In this document: positions 26,491-39,603 of the stretch, one piece after another
Layout: every line of letters begins with the position of its first letter
Position numbering within the stretch: the first letter of the stretch is position 1
Assembly (NCBI GenBank): GCA_002914845.1
Contig: JXTC01000082.1
Location: 926,133 to 990,132, forward strand
Origin: Trema orientale
Lineage: Eukaryota; Streptophyta; Magnoliopsida; Rosales; Cannabaceae
Direction: 5' to 3'
Length of the DNA stretch: 64,000 nt
Notes under the pieces: generated by a model
What the model saw: only the letters and a program-made list of their open reading frames with translations
The model's database searches: none
What the model was told of the DNA's origin: nothing
Position numbers and translations under genes: made by a program

Positions 26491-28639
26491 AAAGCTAATT
26501 TAGTTAAATTACTACTTTGTACATTATTATTCTTAAAAATTGCAATATGAGGATAATTAGTAATCAAGAAATATTTTCTTTTGCTCTCCAACTTAGGAGG
26601 ATTAGAATTTGGTAGGGCTCATACCTATTTCTTTCCGCCCGATTTTCTTTTCCGCACTCTTTTCTCCCTTCACAAACAACACTATTTCTCACTTTTCCTA
26701 TACTTTTCTGTGGTACTGTTTCTTTCCTCTCCCTGTTCTCCTCTACCAAACTTGGTGTATATTTGTAGAAAATGTCAACGCCAAAGTTTTCAGTTTACAT
26801 TCTAGAGAGTGGCCTAATGTGGACCATTTGTGGGAAAGAGAAAAGAAAAAGAAAAAGAAAGGGATGAAGAACATAGCATTACTACTTTTTTGTTGCTGGG
26901 ATAAATTCTTTGGAAGAGTCATCCACTACATGGACATTGAGCAAGTTGGCTGTGGCCCCAGCTATACTATGCTGCTTTCAGGAGAATGAACTCCACTTTG
27001 TCTTGCTTTGGCCAATAATGGCAAGCAAATGGGGCAGTTCTTATTTTTGTCCTGACCAACACTGGCCATGATAGTTTTATTACACTCTCTACGTCAATTA
27101 GCCTTACTATTGAGATCGTTTTTTTTTTGAAGGGCTACGTGAAAAATGCAATGCCAATAATACCGCCCATGGAGTCCACTAGCCAGGAGTTGGATCCTTA
27201 GGGGCAAACAACCTTTGATACCAATGAAAAGGTACTACAAGGATATTTAGGGGCCAAAAGAAGGGGGAAAAAAAAATCAACGGAGATAGCTAAATGATGA
27301 ACTTGAAAATAGAAACGCTAAGCACGCTAAAAATTTACACAAAATTTATACCAAATGATATAACATTATTTTCAACTACATAATTTTATGTAGTATGGTC
27401 CCACTTCAAGATAATGTGTGGCTAAAAAAGATGACATCATTTTGTGTTAATTTTTAGTACAAATTTTTAGTGTCCAAGCATAAATAACCAAATTTCACCT
27501 GTTCAAGAATTTGATAACTATGCGAAAAGAAACCCAAGTAGAAAACTGGCTTTTGACATCAGGTTTGGCAACAAAAATGACATAAAACCGTCTCTTCGAA
27601 TAAGTAATCAATGAGAATTCAAGCAAGCAATCAAGCATTATCCAGTGGACCATTGGTGCTCTCTCTGATTGCAAACACGAAATGACCAAATTTGGTAGTG
27701 TCCACAAACGCCAAACACTTTGAATGTAGAGACTAGAGAGTAATAAAGCAGTTGAAGCTTTCATTGCTTTGCTCCCTCCCACAAACGGTTCAAAGGTGCG
27801 GGCCATGCTCCCCGTTCTGACTGCTGACACCGCCAATTCCTCTTCATTATTTAAAGTCTCAACTTCCCGATTATCACGAGTCACGACTGCAACAGCATCC
27901 CATGTGGTTTTTACTGTGGCCTACAAATTACAGCATTATAAAATGCCTTCACTCCTCTCTGCAGACTGATCTTTGTACGAGCTGTCGGAATCTGAGAATA
28001 ACAGTTTGTCGGCCTGTAGCACTCTCCTTTGCCGATACACCCTCCCCAACAAGAATGATGAAAGTGCAATTAGATCAAAGTGCCCGAGTGTGGATAATGA
28101 AAGTGAAAATGGTGGTATTCATATGACTAGTTGGAGGAAATTTGATCTCAGGCGTTTGGATTGCAATTCAACTGAGTAGCAGATTTGAATTGCTACGAGT
28201 TAGCTGCTTCCTTCAGGGTCTGATTACTACTTGAATTGAACTGGCATTTATTTATCGAGTCTAGTTGGTTAAAAGAGATTTATAACCACAAATGATTCTC
28301 TCAAATATGCTTATAGATGGACCCCATCCAGGGAGCCCATCATTCCAAACACTGGTATCGAGCTGCTGCAGAAAATATATGCGCTGATATATAGTTCCAC
28401 ACTGATAACAAATGCAAGCTGAAACAGGATAATGATCAACACAGAAATGTTGAACGTTGAATGAATGAGTAAAGGATTAAACGTTTAATGAAAATAGTTA
28501 AAAATTAACAGACCAAGAAACGACTATCGCAGTTAAGAGACCTGCAAAAGGCTATAGATACATTCTAAAGGTCTTCTAGGAACTCAAATAACTCCAGTTT
28601 TCTTCAAAATAGTATAATTAATGACAATCTTAATACAAT
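26491..28639. other. Intergenic, no supported gene
   Basis: A 129-codon minus-strand frame (27495-27884) and overlapping plus-strand frames exist, but none shows a recognised domain or splice-consistent extension. I see no gene here. Confidence 0.5.
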
Positions 28640-28745
28640 TTCTAATTGAAAAGCTCAATATCCAAATGGATAATACAACATCCATGACTTCCCCCAAAAT
28701 ATGTTGTCGCACTTGATGATGCTGATCCCAAGCCTTCTCAAGTAC
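28640..28745 (-). other. Possible distal 3' UTR exon of the NFD6-like gene
   Basis: On the minus strand a strong GTGAGT donor lies just after the NFD6-like stop codon (exon end about 30026), and a TTGCAG acceptor precedes 28745. Plant NFD6-like genes often have spliced 3' UTRs. The 3' limit is a guess. Confidence 0.4.
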
Positions 28746-30035
28746 CTGCAATGACACAGCAGATGTGTATAAACCGTATAAGAACTTCAGATAACATTAG
28801 CCAGTAATCTGATGTCACGGTACAACCAAACATATCATATCAATTTGTTTCCTCATCTTGAAGTGAGCATTCACAATTTTATGATATCCTCAACAAATTG
28901 TTTCCTTCCGTTCAAGGAATGCTTATTAGAGATGATTAATAAATTGCTCAAGAAAGACAGATGATTGCCTTTTTTAAAAAAAAAATCAATTCCCTTTTCC
29001 CAAGGGGACATTACCAATAAAAGAATAAAGAACAAATAAAATCAACTTTATATTCAGCAGCTAATCAGAATGCTAAATGACAAAAAAAAAAAAAAATCAT
29101 ACATACACACACTTAATGAGCCAACTCTCATTCCAGATTTAGAATATGCACCAAAAGCCATGTACCACCCCCCCCCCCCCAAAACAAACCCCGGCCAAAA
29201 GGAAAGCTGGAATTTTATTCCTCAATATCAGCTAGGACAAAAGAAGAGATAAAGAAGGGACAATAATTAATCCATAGCTTATCTGCAATAACATCAAAAG
29301 CAAATCTAGCTAGTAGATGGGTCACCATATTCCCATTGCAAGAAACATGGTATCAACAGCAATTGCCAGCACTGATAATAAGGTGTTCGAATAGCACAGA
29401 TCGGTCAATGCTCTAATTGGCATGTAGAGTTAGATGGTCAGAGCAATTATTAGTTATTATTGGCAAAGCAGACTATAACAACAACCGCAGTAATCAGTAG
29501 CACTTTAAGCAAGATTGCTAATGACAAGTAAATACCACATTTAAGAACTAAGATAATTAATAAACAAATATATCAGTTACATATGCACATAATTTGACAA
29601 AAATAGATTATGTTAATTACTTCTTTTTTAATAAGCAAATTCTGTAACTAATGCTTTATACAATCTGTATGCTTGTAAATAGTCAGAATTTTTGTTACAT
29701 TTGAGGTTAAATGAAAGAAATGAAAAGAGAACCTACAATGCAGAATCATTGCCCTCCTTTGGATGGCTGAATGTCCTCGTGCATCACCCGTCTTTTCCAT
29801 TCCTCCCTATCAATCCCAATCCCAGTTCCTTCTTATCAACCATACTTATTATGCTAACAAGTCCCTAGGTAATTTATGCCTATTCCATCAAGCAAAAGAA
29901 TACTAACTAGATTAATGAGTCAATGGTTAAAACTTTAAGCACCTAGGGATCATTTCAAGGACAAAAGAAATTTGAAAAACAATCTGTTCTTATTTTTGTC
30001 ATGTTTCCTAGACAGCAAGACTCACAAAGAGACTA

Positions 30036-32180
30036 CTAGCGATCCTGACAAGTACGGCGGAAGGTACCATGAGACAGCTCGCAAAAAGCCCGCACATTGA
30101 CAGCCAGGTGAGAAGTCAAGCAGGTTGCAGCCACACCATGCAATGGCAGAAGAGACTGTACGCAGCCCAATTCTCCCAAGTTCCTATAGAACAATACAGT
30201 CATAAAACTAGTAAATAAAATAAGGATTCCCGTTTATTTAAACCATTATACAAATAAGACTAAGATATCACATGTGATATATTTTTCACTAAAAGCAATG
30301 AGTAATGAACATTAAACACTGTAACTCACTATAACATTCCACAGAATAGCACAATACAAGACCATGCTAACCTAATCCTGTGATGGATGATCAATTATTT
30401 GAAAGTCCAATAGGAAAAAAGAATGTATTGTTAGGTTCACTTTACGAAACAAATGGATATAAAAGCAAACCCTATTCGTGAGTAACTTAGGTCTCGAATG
30501 CTCATCTATGCACAAAGAGGGAAAAAAAATGTGGCTTCCAGGATAACGTATGTTACTGTCTTCAGCTCCACAAACTTTCTATCAATATTTACAAAAAAAA
30601 AGCGAAAAATCTTCTACACCGGAATTATTATTATTGTTTTATTATTAACATTATTATTTTCTTTTGGGTGCTTAGACCAGTAATCTAGGCACGTATTTGG
30701 TATAAGATTTGAATCTTATTCTACAGATCCAAATAAAAAATTAATAGGATAAACAGTTTATCCTATCAACTTTTGGAGTTGTTTCCGGATTTATAGAATA
30801 GGATTCGAATCCTATACCCGACACGCACGTCCTAGATTAAACACAAAATCAAGCACATTCATTTCTAACTCAATGAAGCACTGACTAGTACGTGAAAAAA
30901 TAAAACATCTAATGTGAGAATAGCATCATTAGCACTACAATACCATGGAAANAGACCATGCTAACCTAATCCTGTGATGGATGATCAATTATTTGAAAGT
31001 CCAATAGGAAAAAAGAATGTATTGTTAGGTTCACTTTACGAAACAAACGGATATAAAAGCAAACCCTATTCGTGAGTAACTTAGGTCTCGAATGCTCATC
31101 TATGCACAGAGAGGGAAAAAAAAATGTGGCTTCCAGGATAACGTATGTTACTGTCTTCAGCTCCACAAACTTTCTATCAATATTTACAAAAAAAAGCGAA
31201 AAATCTTCTACACCGGAATTATTATTATTGTTTTATTATTAACATTATTATTTTAACTTAGGCACGTATTTGGTATAAGATTTGAATCTTATTCTACAAA
31301 TCCAAATAAAAAATTAATAGGATAAACAGTTTATCCTATCAACTTTTGGAGTTGTTTCCGGATTTATAGAATAGAATTCGAATCCTATACCAGACACGCA
31401 CGTCCTAGATTAAACACAAAATCAAGCATATTCATTTCTAACTCAATGAAGCACTGACTAGTACGTGAAAAAATAAAACATCTAATGTGAGAATAGCATC
31501 ATTAGCACTACAATACCATGGAAATGACAAGCAATAATAGAATAATACAACTTCGAACCAAAGACCAATATGGTCCAATAATAGTCCAAAAATATATATA
31601 GGTTGTCAATTCAGTAAGTTTTTTTTTTTTTTTTACCTATTGAATCATCGCATAAAATCATATAAAAATCATATAAAAGTGATGTAACGACAACGACTAT
31701 AATGAAAAAAAAAAAAATGTATCATTAATATTATTTCTCTCTTACATTTTACTAAAAAAAAAAATGTACATGATAAATTTTCATTAATACCTACTGAATT
31801 GGTGCACATATATATATGGGCATCCTCAAGTTACAGTCTGAAAAATTCTATAGATTAACCAAAGCAAAGGTGCAAATCCAATAAAAGAGCATATTTCCAT
31901 AACATACAATCCAAAGTCCAGAACTTTCGGGCAATTTTCCAAGAACTGGTGAGGAATCGAACCCTAATCGAAAATTTGGGGAGAATGAAGGTAATTAAAG
32001 GATAGAGAAAGAGGGGGGGGACCTGGGAGAGGCGAAGGAGAGACGACGAGAGTGGAGGCGAGGAGGAGCGGCCAGATTCGGCGGACGCAACCGCGGAAGG
32101 GACGGAGCCGAGCGTTGGGACGAAACCCTAGCGCTCGACATCAGCGAACGAGACAACGATCCAGCTGAGCGCCAAGCCAT
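30036..32180 (-). CDS. NFD6: NUCLEAR FUSION DEFECTIVE 6-like organellar protein
   Basis: Two coding exons on the minus strand, 32180-32023 and 30183-30036, join in frame (AG plus G makes Arg) to encode 101 residues. The N-terminus MAWRSAGSLSRSLMSSAR is rich in Arg and Ser with no acidic residue, typical of a mitochondrial or plastid targeting peptide. The mature part includes LGELGCVQSLLPLHGVAA and ends THLT-like/CELSHGTFRRTCQDR, characteristic of NFD6-like plant proteins. Family knowledge: Arabidopsis NFD6 is a small mitochondrial protein whose loss blocks nuclear fusion in the female gametophyte; its molecular role is unknown. The 1.84-kb coding intron carries a near-duplicate segment (30359-31524). 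A spliced 3' UTR is likely. Confidence 0.88.
30359..31524 (+). repeat. Near-identical direct duplication around a single N, in the NFD6-like intron
   Basis: 30359-30951 (593 bp) and 30953-31524 (572 bp) are nearly the same sequence end to end, separated only by the N at 30952. Differences include a roughly 20-base indel (copy 1 has extra sequence before TAGGCACGTATTTGG) and a few substitutions. Each copy includes a small MITE-like palindrome (TAGGCACGTATTTGG ... CACGCACGTCCTA). The joint at an N suggests two haplotype contigs laid side by side rather than a real tandem repeat. Confidence 0.9.
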
Positions 32181-33569
32181 GTTCTTTTCTCTGCTGCGAG
32201 TTGCGAGTTGCGAAGCGGAAAGTGTGAGTGCGTGTGAGGCGAGGGCTTTTGCGAGGGTTTAAGCTGGTGGTAGAGGCGAAAACATGGCCGCGCCAAAAGG
32301 GGCCCAGCGATGGCCCGATTACACGGCCCGGGGGTTGGCCCGACACTTCCGTAGCCCGGTCTCGGCCGGACTGGGTCTTAGGTTTGAGCCCTTTAAAAAA
32401 AAAAGGAGTTTTGGACACTTTTACTTATTTTTTCAAAAAAAATACTAAAAATACGAACTCCAAAAAAGAATTAAAATTTTGTACGACCTAAAGTGTCGTT
32501 TTACTAAATATTAGATTTGGAAGATACAGTGGCATTTTGTATAAATAAGGCAATCTTTATATAATACCGTTATATAAAAAATATTTTGCTAAAATTGATT
32601 GAAATAGTTAGTGGTCTAGTGATTTCTTTACTCCAGATAAGGCCTTTTTCCTCGAGTCAAGCATCCAAACTATTATAGTTTTACATCTTAGTCTTTTAGA
32701 TCTTTTATTTCCTTTATATTTTTCTTTTTTTCTTTTATTCATTTTTTTCGTTTTTTTCTTTTACTATTTTAATTAGTTATCCTTTTTTATTTGTTCCACT
32801 TTTATTTTATTTAATTCTTCTATTTTCCTTTTAGTTTTTCTTTTTTTCTTGGGTTATTTCTTCATTTTCTTATTTCTTCTATACTTTTTTATTTCTCATA
32901 TTAAATTATTTTTTCCTTGTTCTTTCTCCTTTTATAAATAAATAAATAAATAAAAACTACTCCTTTTTTTCCCACTTAGAGACATGAGACACCATTTCTT
33001 TTCTATGTAATCTCCAACAAATGTAAAGAATATTTTTTTTTCTTTCTTTTTTGTTGGATTTTTTTTAAAAAAAAAACTGTTATATTACTAATAGCAATTT
33101 TTTTTAATGTTACTATAGCTTATTGTTACCGGTTAATAGTTTCTTTGCATATTGTTATTAGTAATAACCAATTTGGTTTCTCAGAAAATAATTTCTAAAA
33201 TTAGTTTTCAGTTTCAGAAAATAATATTACTTCTAAATTAGTTTCAAATTAACATTAAAATCAATACTAGAAGCTAATTTGATTTTAGGTCTCAATAGTA
33301 GTCAGTAACCATTCCATTTAAAAAAAAAATAACCAATTTGGTTTCTCAGTAACCAGACTAGTTTCTCGTTACTAACCAAATTAGTGACCAACTATTAGAG
33401 TGGTTTCTGGTTACTTATAGAAACTAATTTAGTTTGCTTCCTGGTTTTAAGAAAAGCAAATAATTATTTCCTCAACAAAAAAAAAAAAAAAAAACTCAAT
33501 AATTTGATTTTTCGATAACCAGATAATTAAGTTTCTAGTTTTTAGTAATCAAAGCAACAAAAATTTTTC
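32181..33569. other. Upstream flank of the NFD6-like gene and AT/pyrimidine-rich tract
   Basis: About 150-250 bases of relatively GC-rich sequence next to the start codon probably contain the promoter and leader. From 32690 on, T/C-rich low-complexity sequence dominates. No gene is supported. Confidence 0.55.
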
Positions 33570-36080
33570 TATATGTAAGTAAATTATAGGAAACCACAAA
33601 TGTTTTCAGAAAACCACATAGGCTTCCAAGAAACCAGTTTGGTTTCATTTTAGCAGAATGTCCTGTATGTAAACAAATCACAATAAACTACAAAGATTTC
33701 TTGGAAACCAGTTTGGATTCTTTTTACTAGAAATTCTGTATATAAGCAAATTACAGGAAACCATAAAGGTTTAACAGAATGCCCTGTACATAAGTAAATC
33801 ACAGGAAACTATTTGGTTTCTTTTTAATAGAATTCTTTGTATGTAAGTAAATTATAGGAAACCAGTTTTGGTTTATATATTCTATACGTAAGTAAATCAC
33901 AGGAAACCACAAAGGTTTCCAAGAAATTAGTTGCTGGAATAATGTCCTATAAAACAGTTTATTATTTAGACATTATAAACAATATTTATTGGATTATTTA
34001 TTATCTATTTATTATTAATAAATTCCATGTTATGAATTTCTATTTCATTTATGTCCCATTGATATACATGCGATGTGTATGTTTATCTTATGCAAATATC
34101 TAAAAGATTCTAAGATATGAAATGAGTAATAAAGAATTATTCGTATGACGAGTTCATATGTGGGAGACATTATATTCTTTATTTCATTATGTCTAAATTA
34201 AATTGTTCGCATTCTGCATATTGAAGATGGAATACTTTACTATGCTATAGAATGTAGTGTTGTTTATTGAATTAATGAAGTATCTAATTATCGAAGTGAG
34301 TCTTCGGATAGAATCACTAGTGTGTTATAAGAAAGTTATAACAGCATCGAACAGGACCTAGTGGATTAGACTTTGAGGTTAAGTGTCGTAACTCAAATTT
34401 CTAATTTTACTAATCTAACACTATTATAGAATACCTTAAACCTAGTGATTGATGAACTTACTTTCATATGTTTTGTCTTTTTGAGTTACTGAAGGACTAG
34501 TTCCGATTTATGATTCGAACTCCGGTATCTTAGAAGATAAGGTATATGAAATGTGTAGAACGTTTTTCATGATGGACACCATGCATATAATGTCACTTTG
34601 AGTTTTTTTTAAGTACTTGGATAATATAAACCAGGGCCCGAGTATTCACTATGTGAATTTGACTGTGCTAGTATGAGCAGATACAAACATTGTAGTCAAC
34701 TATTATTTATTAGATGAAAAATGGCAACTCAAAGGTAAATATGTACTAGAGGGGTAATACGGTAATTTCACCCTACTAGTACGGCATTGCATTGGGGGTA
34801 TATCTACAGGTATAGTATATGCTAAATGAATCAAGCTAATTAATTATTAATAAACTTCACAGAAAATAAATGACATTTAGTCCAAAAGTTTAATATTGGG
34901 CCTATAGTGGTGTGCCCTAATATTAATGGGCAAGGCTCAATCATAATTAAGAGTTAATTATGATAATGGGTATATGGTCCATTGGAGCTTGGGCTTTATG
35001 GATCCATCTGGTCCCCTGTCTAGCTCAAATTAAAGTCCAATAGTTATTTGATAATCAGTTGAGCTCAATAAGCCCAATGAGCCCATTAGGGTTTATTAAT
35101 CTCTCTATATATATTTATAGTTAAGAAAAAAGTTCTCTGACTGGACAGTTAAGTGTTACACGTAAAATATCCATTTGAGAAGAGAGTGTCACATGCATAA
35201 TAGAGAGAGAGGGGGAGAGCAGAAAATCGGCCAACCCTAGGGATTCCATCCTTGGTGTTTTCGACCATCCTAGAAAAATCGGTTCGAGGAGATTGTTTTC
35301 TTATTTGTCTGCAGATCTTTTTGTTGGGAATCAAGAAGGTGACCACCCACCGAATCAATCAAACGGCTTTCGAGAATAGACGAGAAGACGAGAAGGTTGT
35401 AGAGCGAATCCGGGTATTGTTCTTGTCTAGATCAAGAGTTAATTTATGTTAGATCACGATCCAAAACGTTTTGTAAAAAGAAAAATTTTAAACGAATAAT
35501 TCCGCTGCGTTTCTTAATTTTACAAAACTATGGTATTCTTGAAAATGATTTTACGAAAATATTTTTTGAAAATTTATTCCAGTTAACACCAGCATTAGTT
35601 TGGTTTCTTTTAAGCAGAATGCCATGTATGTAAATCATAGGAAACTACAAAGGTTTCTAGGAAACTAGTTTGGTTTCCTTTTAGCAAAATACTACATGTA
35701 AGTAAATCACAAGAAATTACAAATGTTTTAGCAAAATACTGTGAAAACTTTTAGCGAAATACTGTATGTAAGTAAATCACAAGAAATCACAAATGTTTTC
35801 TGGAAACCAGTTTAGTTTCCTCTTAGTGAAATGCACTATATATAAGTAAGTCACAGGAAACCACAAAAGTTTTCTGGAAACCAGTTTGGTTTTTTTTTTA
35901 AGAAAAATGCCATGTACATAAGGAAATTACAGGAAACTACAAATGTTTCTTGGAAACCAGTTTAGTTTCGTTTTAGCGAAATACCTTATATTTAAGTAAA
36001 TTAGAGGAAACTATAAAGATTTCCTGGAAACTAATTTAGTTTTCTTTTAGCAGAATGCCATGGATATAAGTAAAATATTC
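33570..36080 (+). repeat. Degenerate tandem array (unit about 80-90 bp) interrupted by a solo LTR
   Basis: About 13 diverged units carry the pattern TGTATGTAAGTAAATCACAGG, AAACCACAAAGGTTTC, then GGAAACCAGTTTGGTTTC and TTTTAGCAGAATG. Roughly six units lie at 33570-33931 and seven at 35595-36080; the LTR at 33932-35594 split the array. Each unit holds short GAAACC/GGTTTC inverted pairs able to form hairpins. Non-coding. Confidence 0.8.
33932..35594 (+). mobile_element. Solo LTR, 1663 bp, with 5-bp target duplication
   Basis: The element starts TGCTGGAATAATGTCC and ends TTAACACCAGCA, so the termini TGCTGG/CCAGCA are inverted and begin TG and end CA. TTAGT lies directly outside both ends (33927-33931 and 35595-35599), the 5-bp duplication left by LTR-retrotransposon integration. 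A TATATATA box near 35106 in a CTCTCTATATATATT context fits an LTR promoter. No gag-pol or second LTR is present. TGTTGGAATAAT-like starts are common in copia LTRs, so Ty1-copia is likely but not proven. Confidence 0.87.
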
Positions 36081-36926
36081 TGGTTTCCACTTGCAAACAA
36101 ATTTGATTTTTCTTTTTCTTTGTTATTCTAACATAATTTCTTTTATATTTTTTTAAAAAGTAAATATTTATTTTCTTTCTTTTTTTCTAAATTTGATTTT
36201 TACCTTTTTTTTATAGATACATAAGACATTACTTCCCTTTTTCCCCCTTAGTTTCTATCAATAACTATCTTAGCAAAATTAGTTAGAAACTAATTTGATT
36301 TCTAGTTTCTACTTCTTAATTAACTATTGGATTATGACAACTACACCAAATAATTGGAAATAATTAGGAAAAGTAGTTTCTAGTTTATAATATTAATTGG
36401 TAAATAGTTTTCGGCAACCATAATGGTAACTATAGAAACTTAAATAGTAGATTGAAAACGGGGCAAAAAAACAAGATAACAAAGGCTAAAAAGAAAATAG
36501 TAGTAAGATTCAATATGAAAAAAAAAAAAGAATTTAAAATGAGAACATGAAAAAAGAAAAATAAATTAAAGAAAAAAGAAAGAAAACAAGATGAATTTAA
36601 AAAGAGAAAATAAAAAATAAAAATAAATAAAGCAAAGAACAAGAAAAAAAGACAAGATGAAGCTCATGGAATTTTAATAGTGGATTGAAATTTGAAACTA
36701 GGAAAAAATCTTTAAAAATGACAAATATTTAGAGAAAAAAAGGGGGTTATTAGGTTTCACCAAAAAAAGGTTTTTAAAATTGATTTTAAAAACCAAAAAA
36801 TGAACAAAAGGAAAATGACATAAAATAAAAAAAATGAGGATAACGACATTTGAATCTAAGTCCAATTTGTGGGCCTATTCTTACCTAAATACTAGACCAA
36901 CTTTTGATTTTAGTTCATTTATATAG
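36081..36926. other. AT- and A-rich intergenic stretch before the gap
   Basis: A-rich low-complexity sequence (36460-36660) approximately mirrors the T-rich tract at 32690-32960 in reverse. No gene is supported. Confidence 0.5.
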
Positions 36927-37076
36927 NNNNNNNNNNNNNNNNNNNNNNNNNNNNNNNNNNNNNNNNNNNNNNNNNNNNNNNNNNNNNNNNNNNNNNNNNN
37001 NNNNNNNNNNNNNNNNNNNNNNNNNNNNNNNNNNNNNNNNNNNNNNNNNNNNNNNNNNNNNNNNNNNNNNNNNNNN
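36927..37076. other. Assembly gap, 150 N
   Basis: Run of N. Frames spanning it are artefacts. Confidence 0.99.
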
Positions 37077-38018
37077 GTGATATAGATAAGGTTTGGTGCT
37101 CCGCAGCCTTGTGTAGGAGACTCGATCTGGATAAAGCACTTTTAGCTGTCAAATTATCAACTTTCTGAGTCTTTTCACAATTAAGAGAAAATTAGGGATT
37201 TCTATGTAATTCCCTTATAATAATAAAGGGTATTTATAAGGAATGTCTTTTTTTTTCCCCCCCTAAATCAACTTAAAAAATAGCCATTTTATACCTATTT
37301 AATAAACGGTCATTTTATAATTTTATTTTGATAATCTTTTTTTTTTTTATAAATCTGTTAAATATTAAAAATTACCGTTTTTCAAATAAGTTTAAAAATT
37401 AGGCCATTGTTTAACAATAATTAAAAAACGGTCATTTTTCAAACAGTGATTCGAAATTAAGCCATTTGGCTTAAAAATCCTAATTTATTAAAATTAATCA
37501 TCATTATCATGTCATACATATTAAATTATACTTTATTCTATAATAAATACCAGAACATCCTAACGATCGTGCTCAGCTGTGTGTGCTTGATAGTGGTTGA
37601 TCGTGCTCAGTGTTAAATCATGCTCGATTATGTTTGACTTTGTTTGAATATGTTCGAACATAGGCTTTAGATTTTTTGGTTTTTTCGCCATCTGGTTCAA
37701 AATTTTCTGACTGAGAATTGATACATAGCTTTGGAGAGGAGGGGTCAAATTTAGAATTTCAAAATTTTTATAAAATTAAAGTTCTATTTTTGTAAATAAT
37801 TTATATCAAAATTAATTAATATATTTGAACATGAGAGTAATATTCTCACTTTTTAAGGTTGAATCTTTCTTTTCCCTTTCCATGGATAAGAACTTTGAAA
37901 TTTAATTTAAAATGCGATATTAAAGATAATTTACTTTTCACCCATGCTTATTAAAACATTTATTTCCTATTCTAGTACATATTAGATTAGCTGATTAGAT
38001 TCTGTACATATTTCTATG
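37077..38018. other. Intergenic, no supported gene
   Basis: AT-rich sequence without recognisable coding or repeat structure. TGTTCGAACA-like and GTGCTCAG motifs recur near 37565-37665 but show no defined unit. Confidence 0.5.
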
Positions 38019-38941
38019 GGGTTAATGGCACCGTTGGTCCCCAATCTATGATCATTTTGGCATATTGGTCCTCAACCTTATTTTTGTGGCATTCAAGTCT
38101 TAAACGTTTGTTTTTTTGGCACCATTAGTCCTTTTGGCATATTCCTTCTAAGATTCCATAAAAATTTATTTGAATGAGAGAAATTTTACACCATTGATCT
38201 CGAATTTTCAATTGTTTAACAATTTGATCTATAATTTTTTATTGGTATTCATATTTTCGATTAACAATATTGCCTCTGCCAATCTTTTATAAAATTAAAA
38301 TTTTAAAAAATTAATTTTTCGAAAGATTGACAGATGCAATTACATAAAGAAATGATCATTTAATGGAAAACTATAAAACTTTTCGGGCTTATTTGCTGCA
38401 AATAGTTAATTAATTTTTTAGAATAACCATTCATAATTACATGAATATTTAATGGATGTAGTAAATTTTCAGTCAAATTTGACTAGTGTAAAAGCATGTA
38501 TGACTGTATACAAAAAATTTTTAGTTTTAAAAATGGTAAGATAATTATTTTTTATTCATAAAGTTACTATAGTTTGACATAAATTAAGGTTTATTAGTAT
38601 AATTTTTTTCTTTTTTGAATTTGGTTTTTAAATGAACTGTTTATTTTATATCTATATTTGAATTTTAATTTTCTGAAAGATTGATAAATGCATTATTGTT
38701 AATCAGAAATATGAATACCAAAAAAAAAAAAATTATGGACCGAATTGTTAAACAATTGAAAATTCAAGATCAATGGTGTAATCTCATTCAAATAAATTTT
38801 AACAGAATCTTAGATGGAATATGCCAAAAAGACCAATGGTGCCAAAAAACAAACGCTTAGGACTTAAATGCCACATAAAAAAGGTTGAGGACCAATATGC
38901 CAAAATGATCATAGGTTGGGGACTAATGGTGCCATTAACCC
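38019..38941. mobile_element. Mutator-like foldback MITE, 923 bp
   Basis: The ends GGGTTAATGGCACCGTTGG and CCAACCTATGATC...TGGTGCCATTAACCC are inverted repeats, and pairing continues inward for more than 150 bp (TTGGCATATTGGTCCTCAACC on the left against GGTTGAGGACCAATATGCCAA on the right). TATTTCTATG occurs immediately outside both ends (38009-38018 and 38942-38951), a 9-10 bp target duplication. No protein is encoded. Confidence 0.88.
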
Positions 38942-38951
38942 TATTTCTATG

Positions 38952-39603
38952 TCAGACTTAGTATTACATAATAGATTATGATCATGTCTATGTGACTTAA
39001 GACTAAAGCTTTGGAGCACCTGTGAAATTAAATAGAAGTATGAAACTAAAAACAAAATTAGTATGTGGCTATGTTTGATGTGTACTGTTTAATTTCACAA
39101 GTATCCTTTAGTATTTTCCAAATCCTTAGGTATAAGGGAAAAAAATGAATCTCAACTAGTTTAATAGACAAACTCTCATATGTCAATTTGGAATCAGACA
39201 TGAATGCAATTCAGATAGCTTCTTTTTGGGAATAGGGAACAATTTTTTTTTTTTTTCAGTCACGACTATTAATTTAATAAACAAATTCTGCTCCCCTCAA
39301 AAAAGATTAAAAAAAAAAATTGCAAAAGAGAGGGAAATTGTGAAAAAGAACATGAAAAATATTAGACATACATTTTTTTCCCCCTTCAAGTTATCGATAT
39401 TCAAATACCAACTTGCTGATAATTGCATGAGTTGATACAATTCAATTAGCGAATGCTACAAAAATAATGTAAGTAAAGTTGTACTCAACCGATTAGTTGA
39501 TTAGAAAGTGACAATTTATTTGTTAGTAATAAACTCAAAAGGTTACTTCATATATACATTAAACAATTCTCTCACCTATACTTCCCCACATAAAGTCTGG
39601 GCC
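38952..39603. other. 3' flank of the proximal fucosidase gene
   Basis: Presumed 3' UTR and intergenic sequence on the minus-strand gene's downstream side. No gene is supported. Confidence 0.5.

Noticed and set aside
27495..27884. 129-codon minus-strand open frame
   Set aside because: No domain, no exon neighbours, overlapping frames on the other strand of similar quality; chance frame is the simplest reading.
33570..36080. Regular repeat array considered as CRISPR
   Set aside because: Units are diverged, adjacent and without unique spacers of constant length; plant nuclear context; no cas genes.
36915..37152. Frames running through the N gap
   Set aside because: Mostly undetermined bases.
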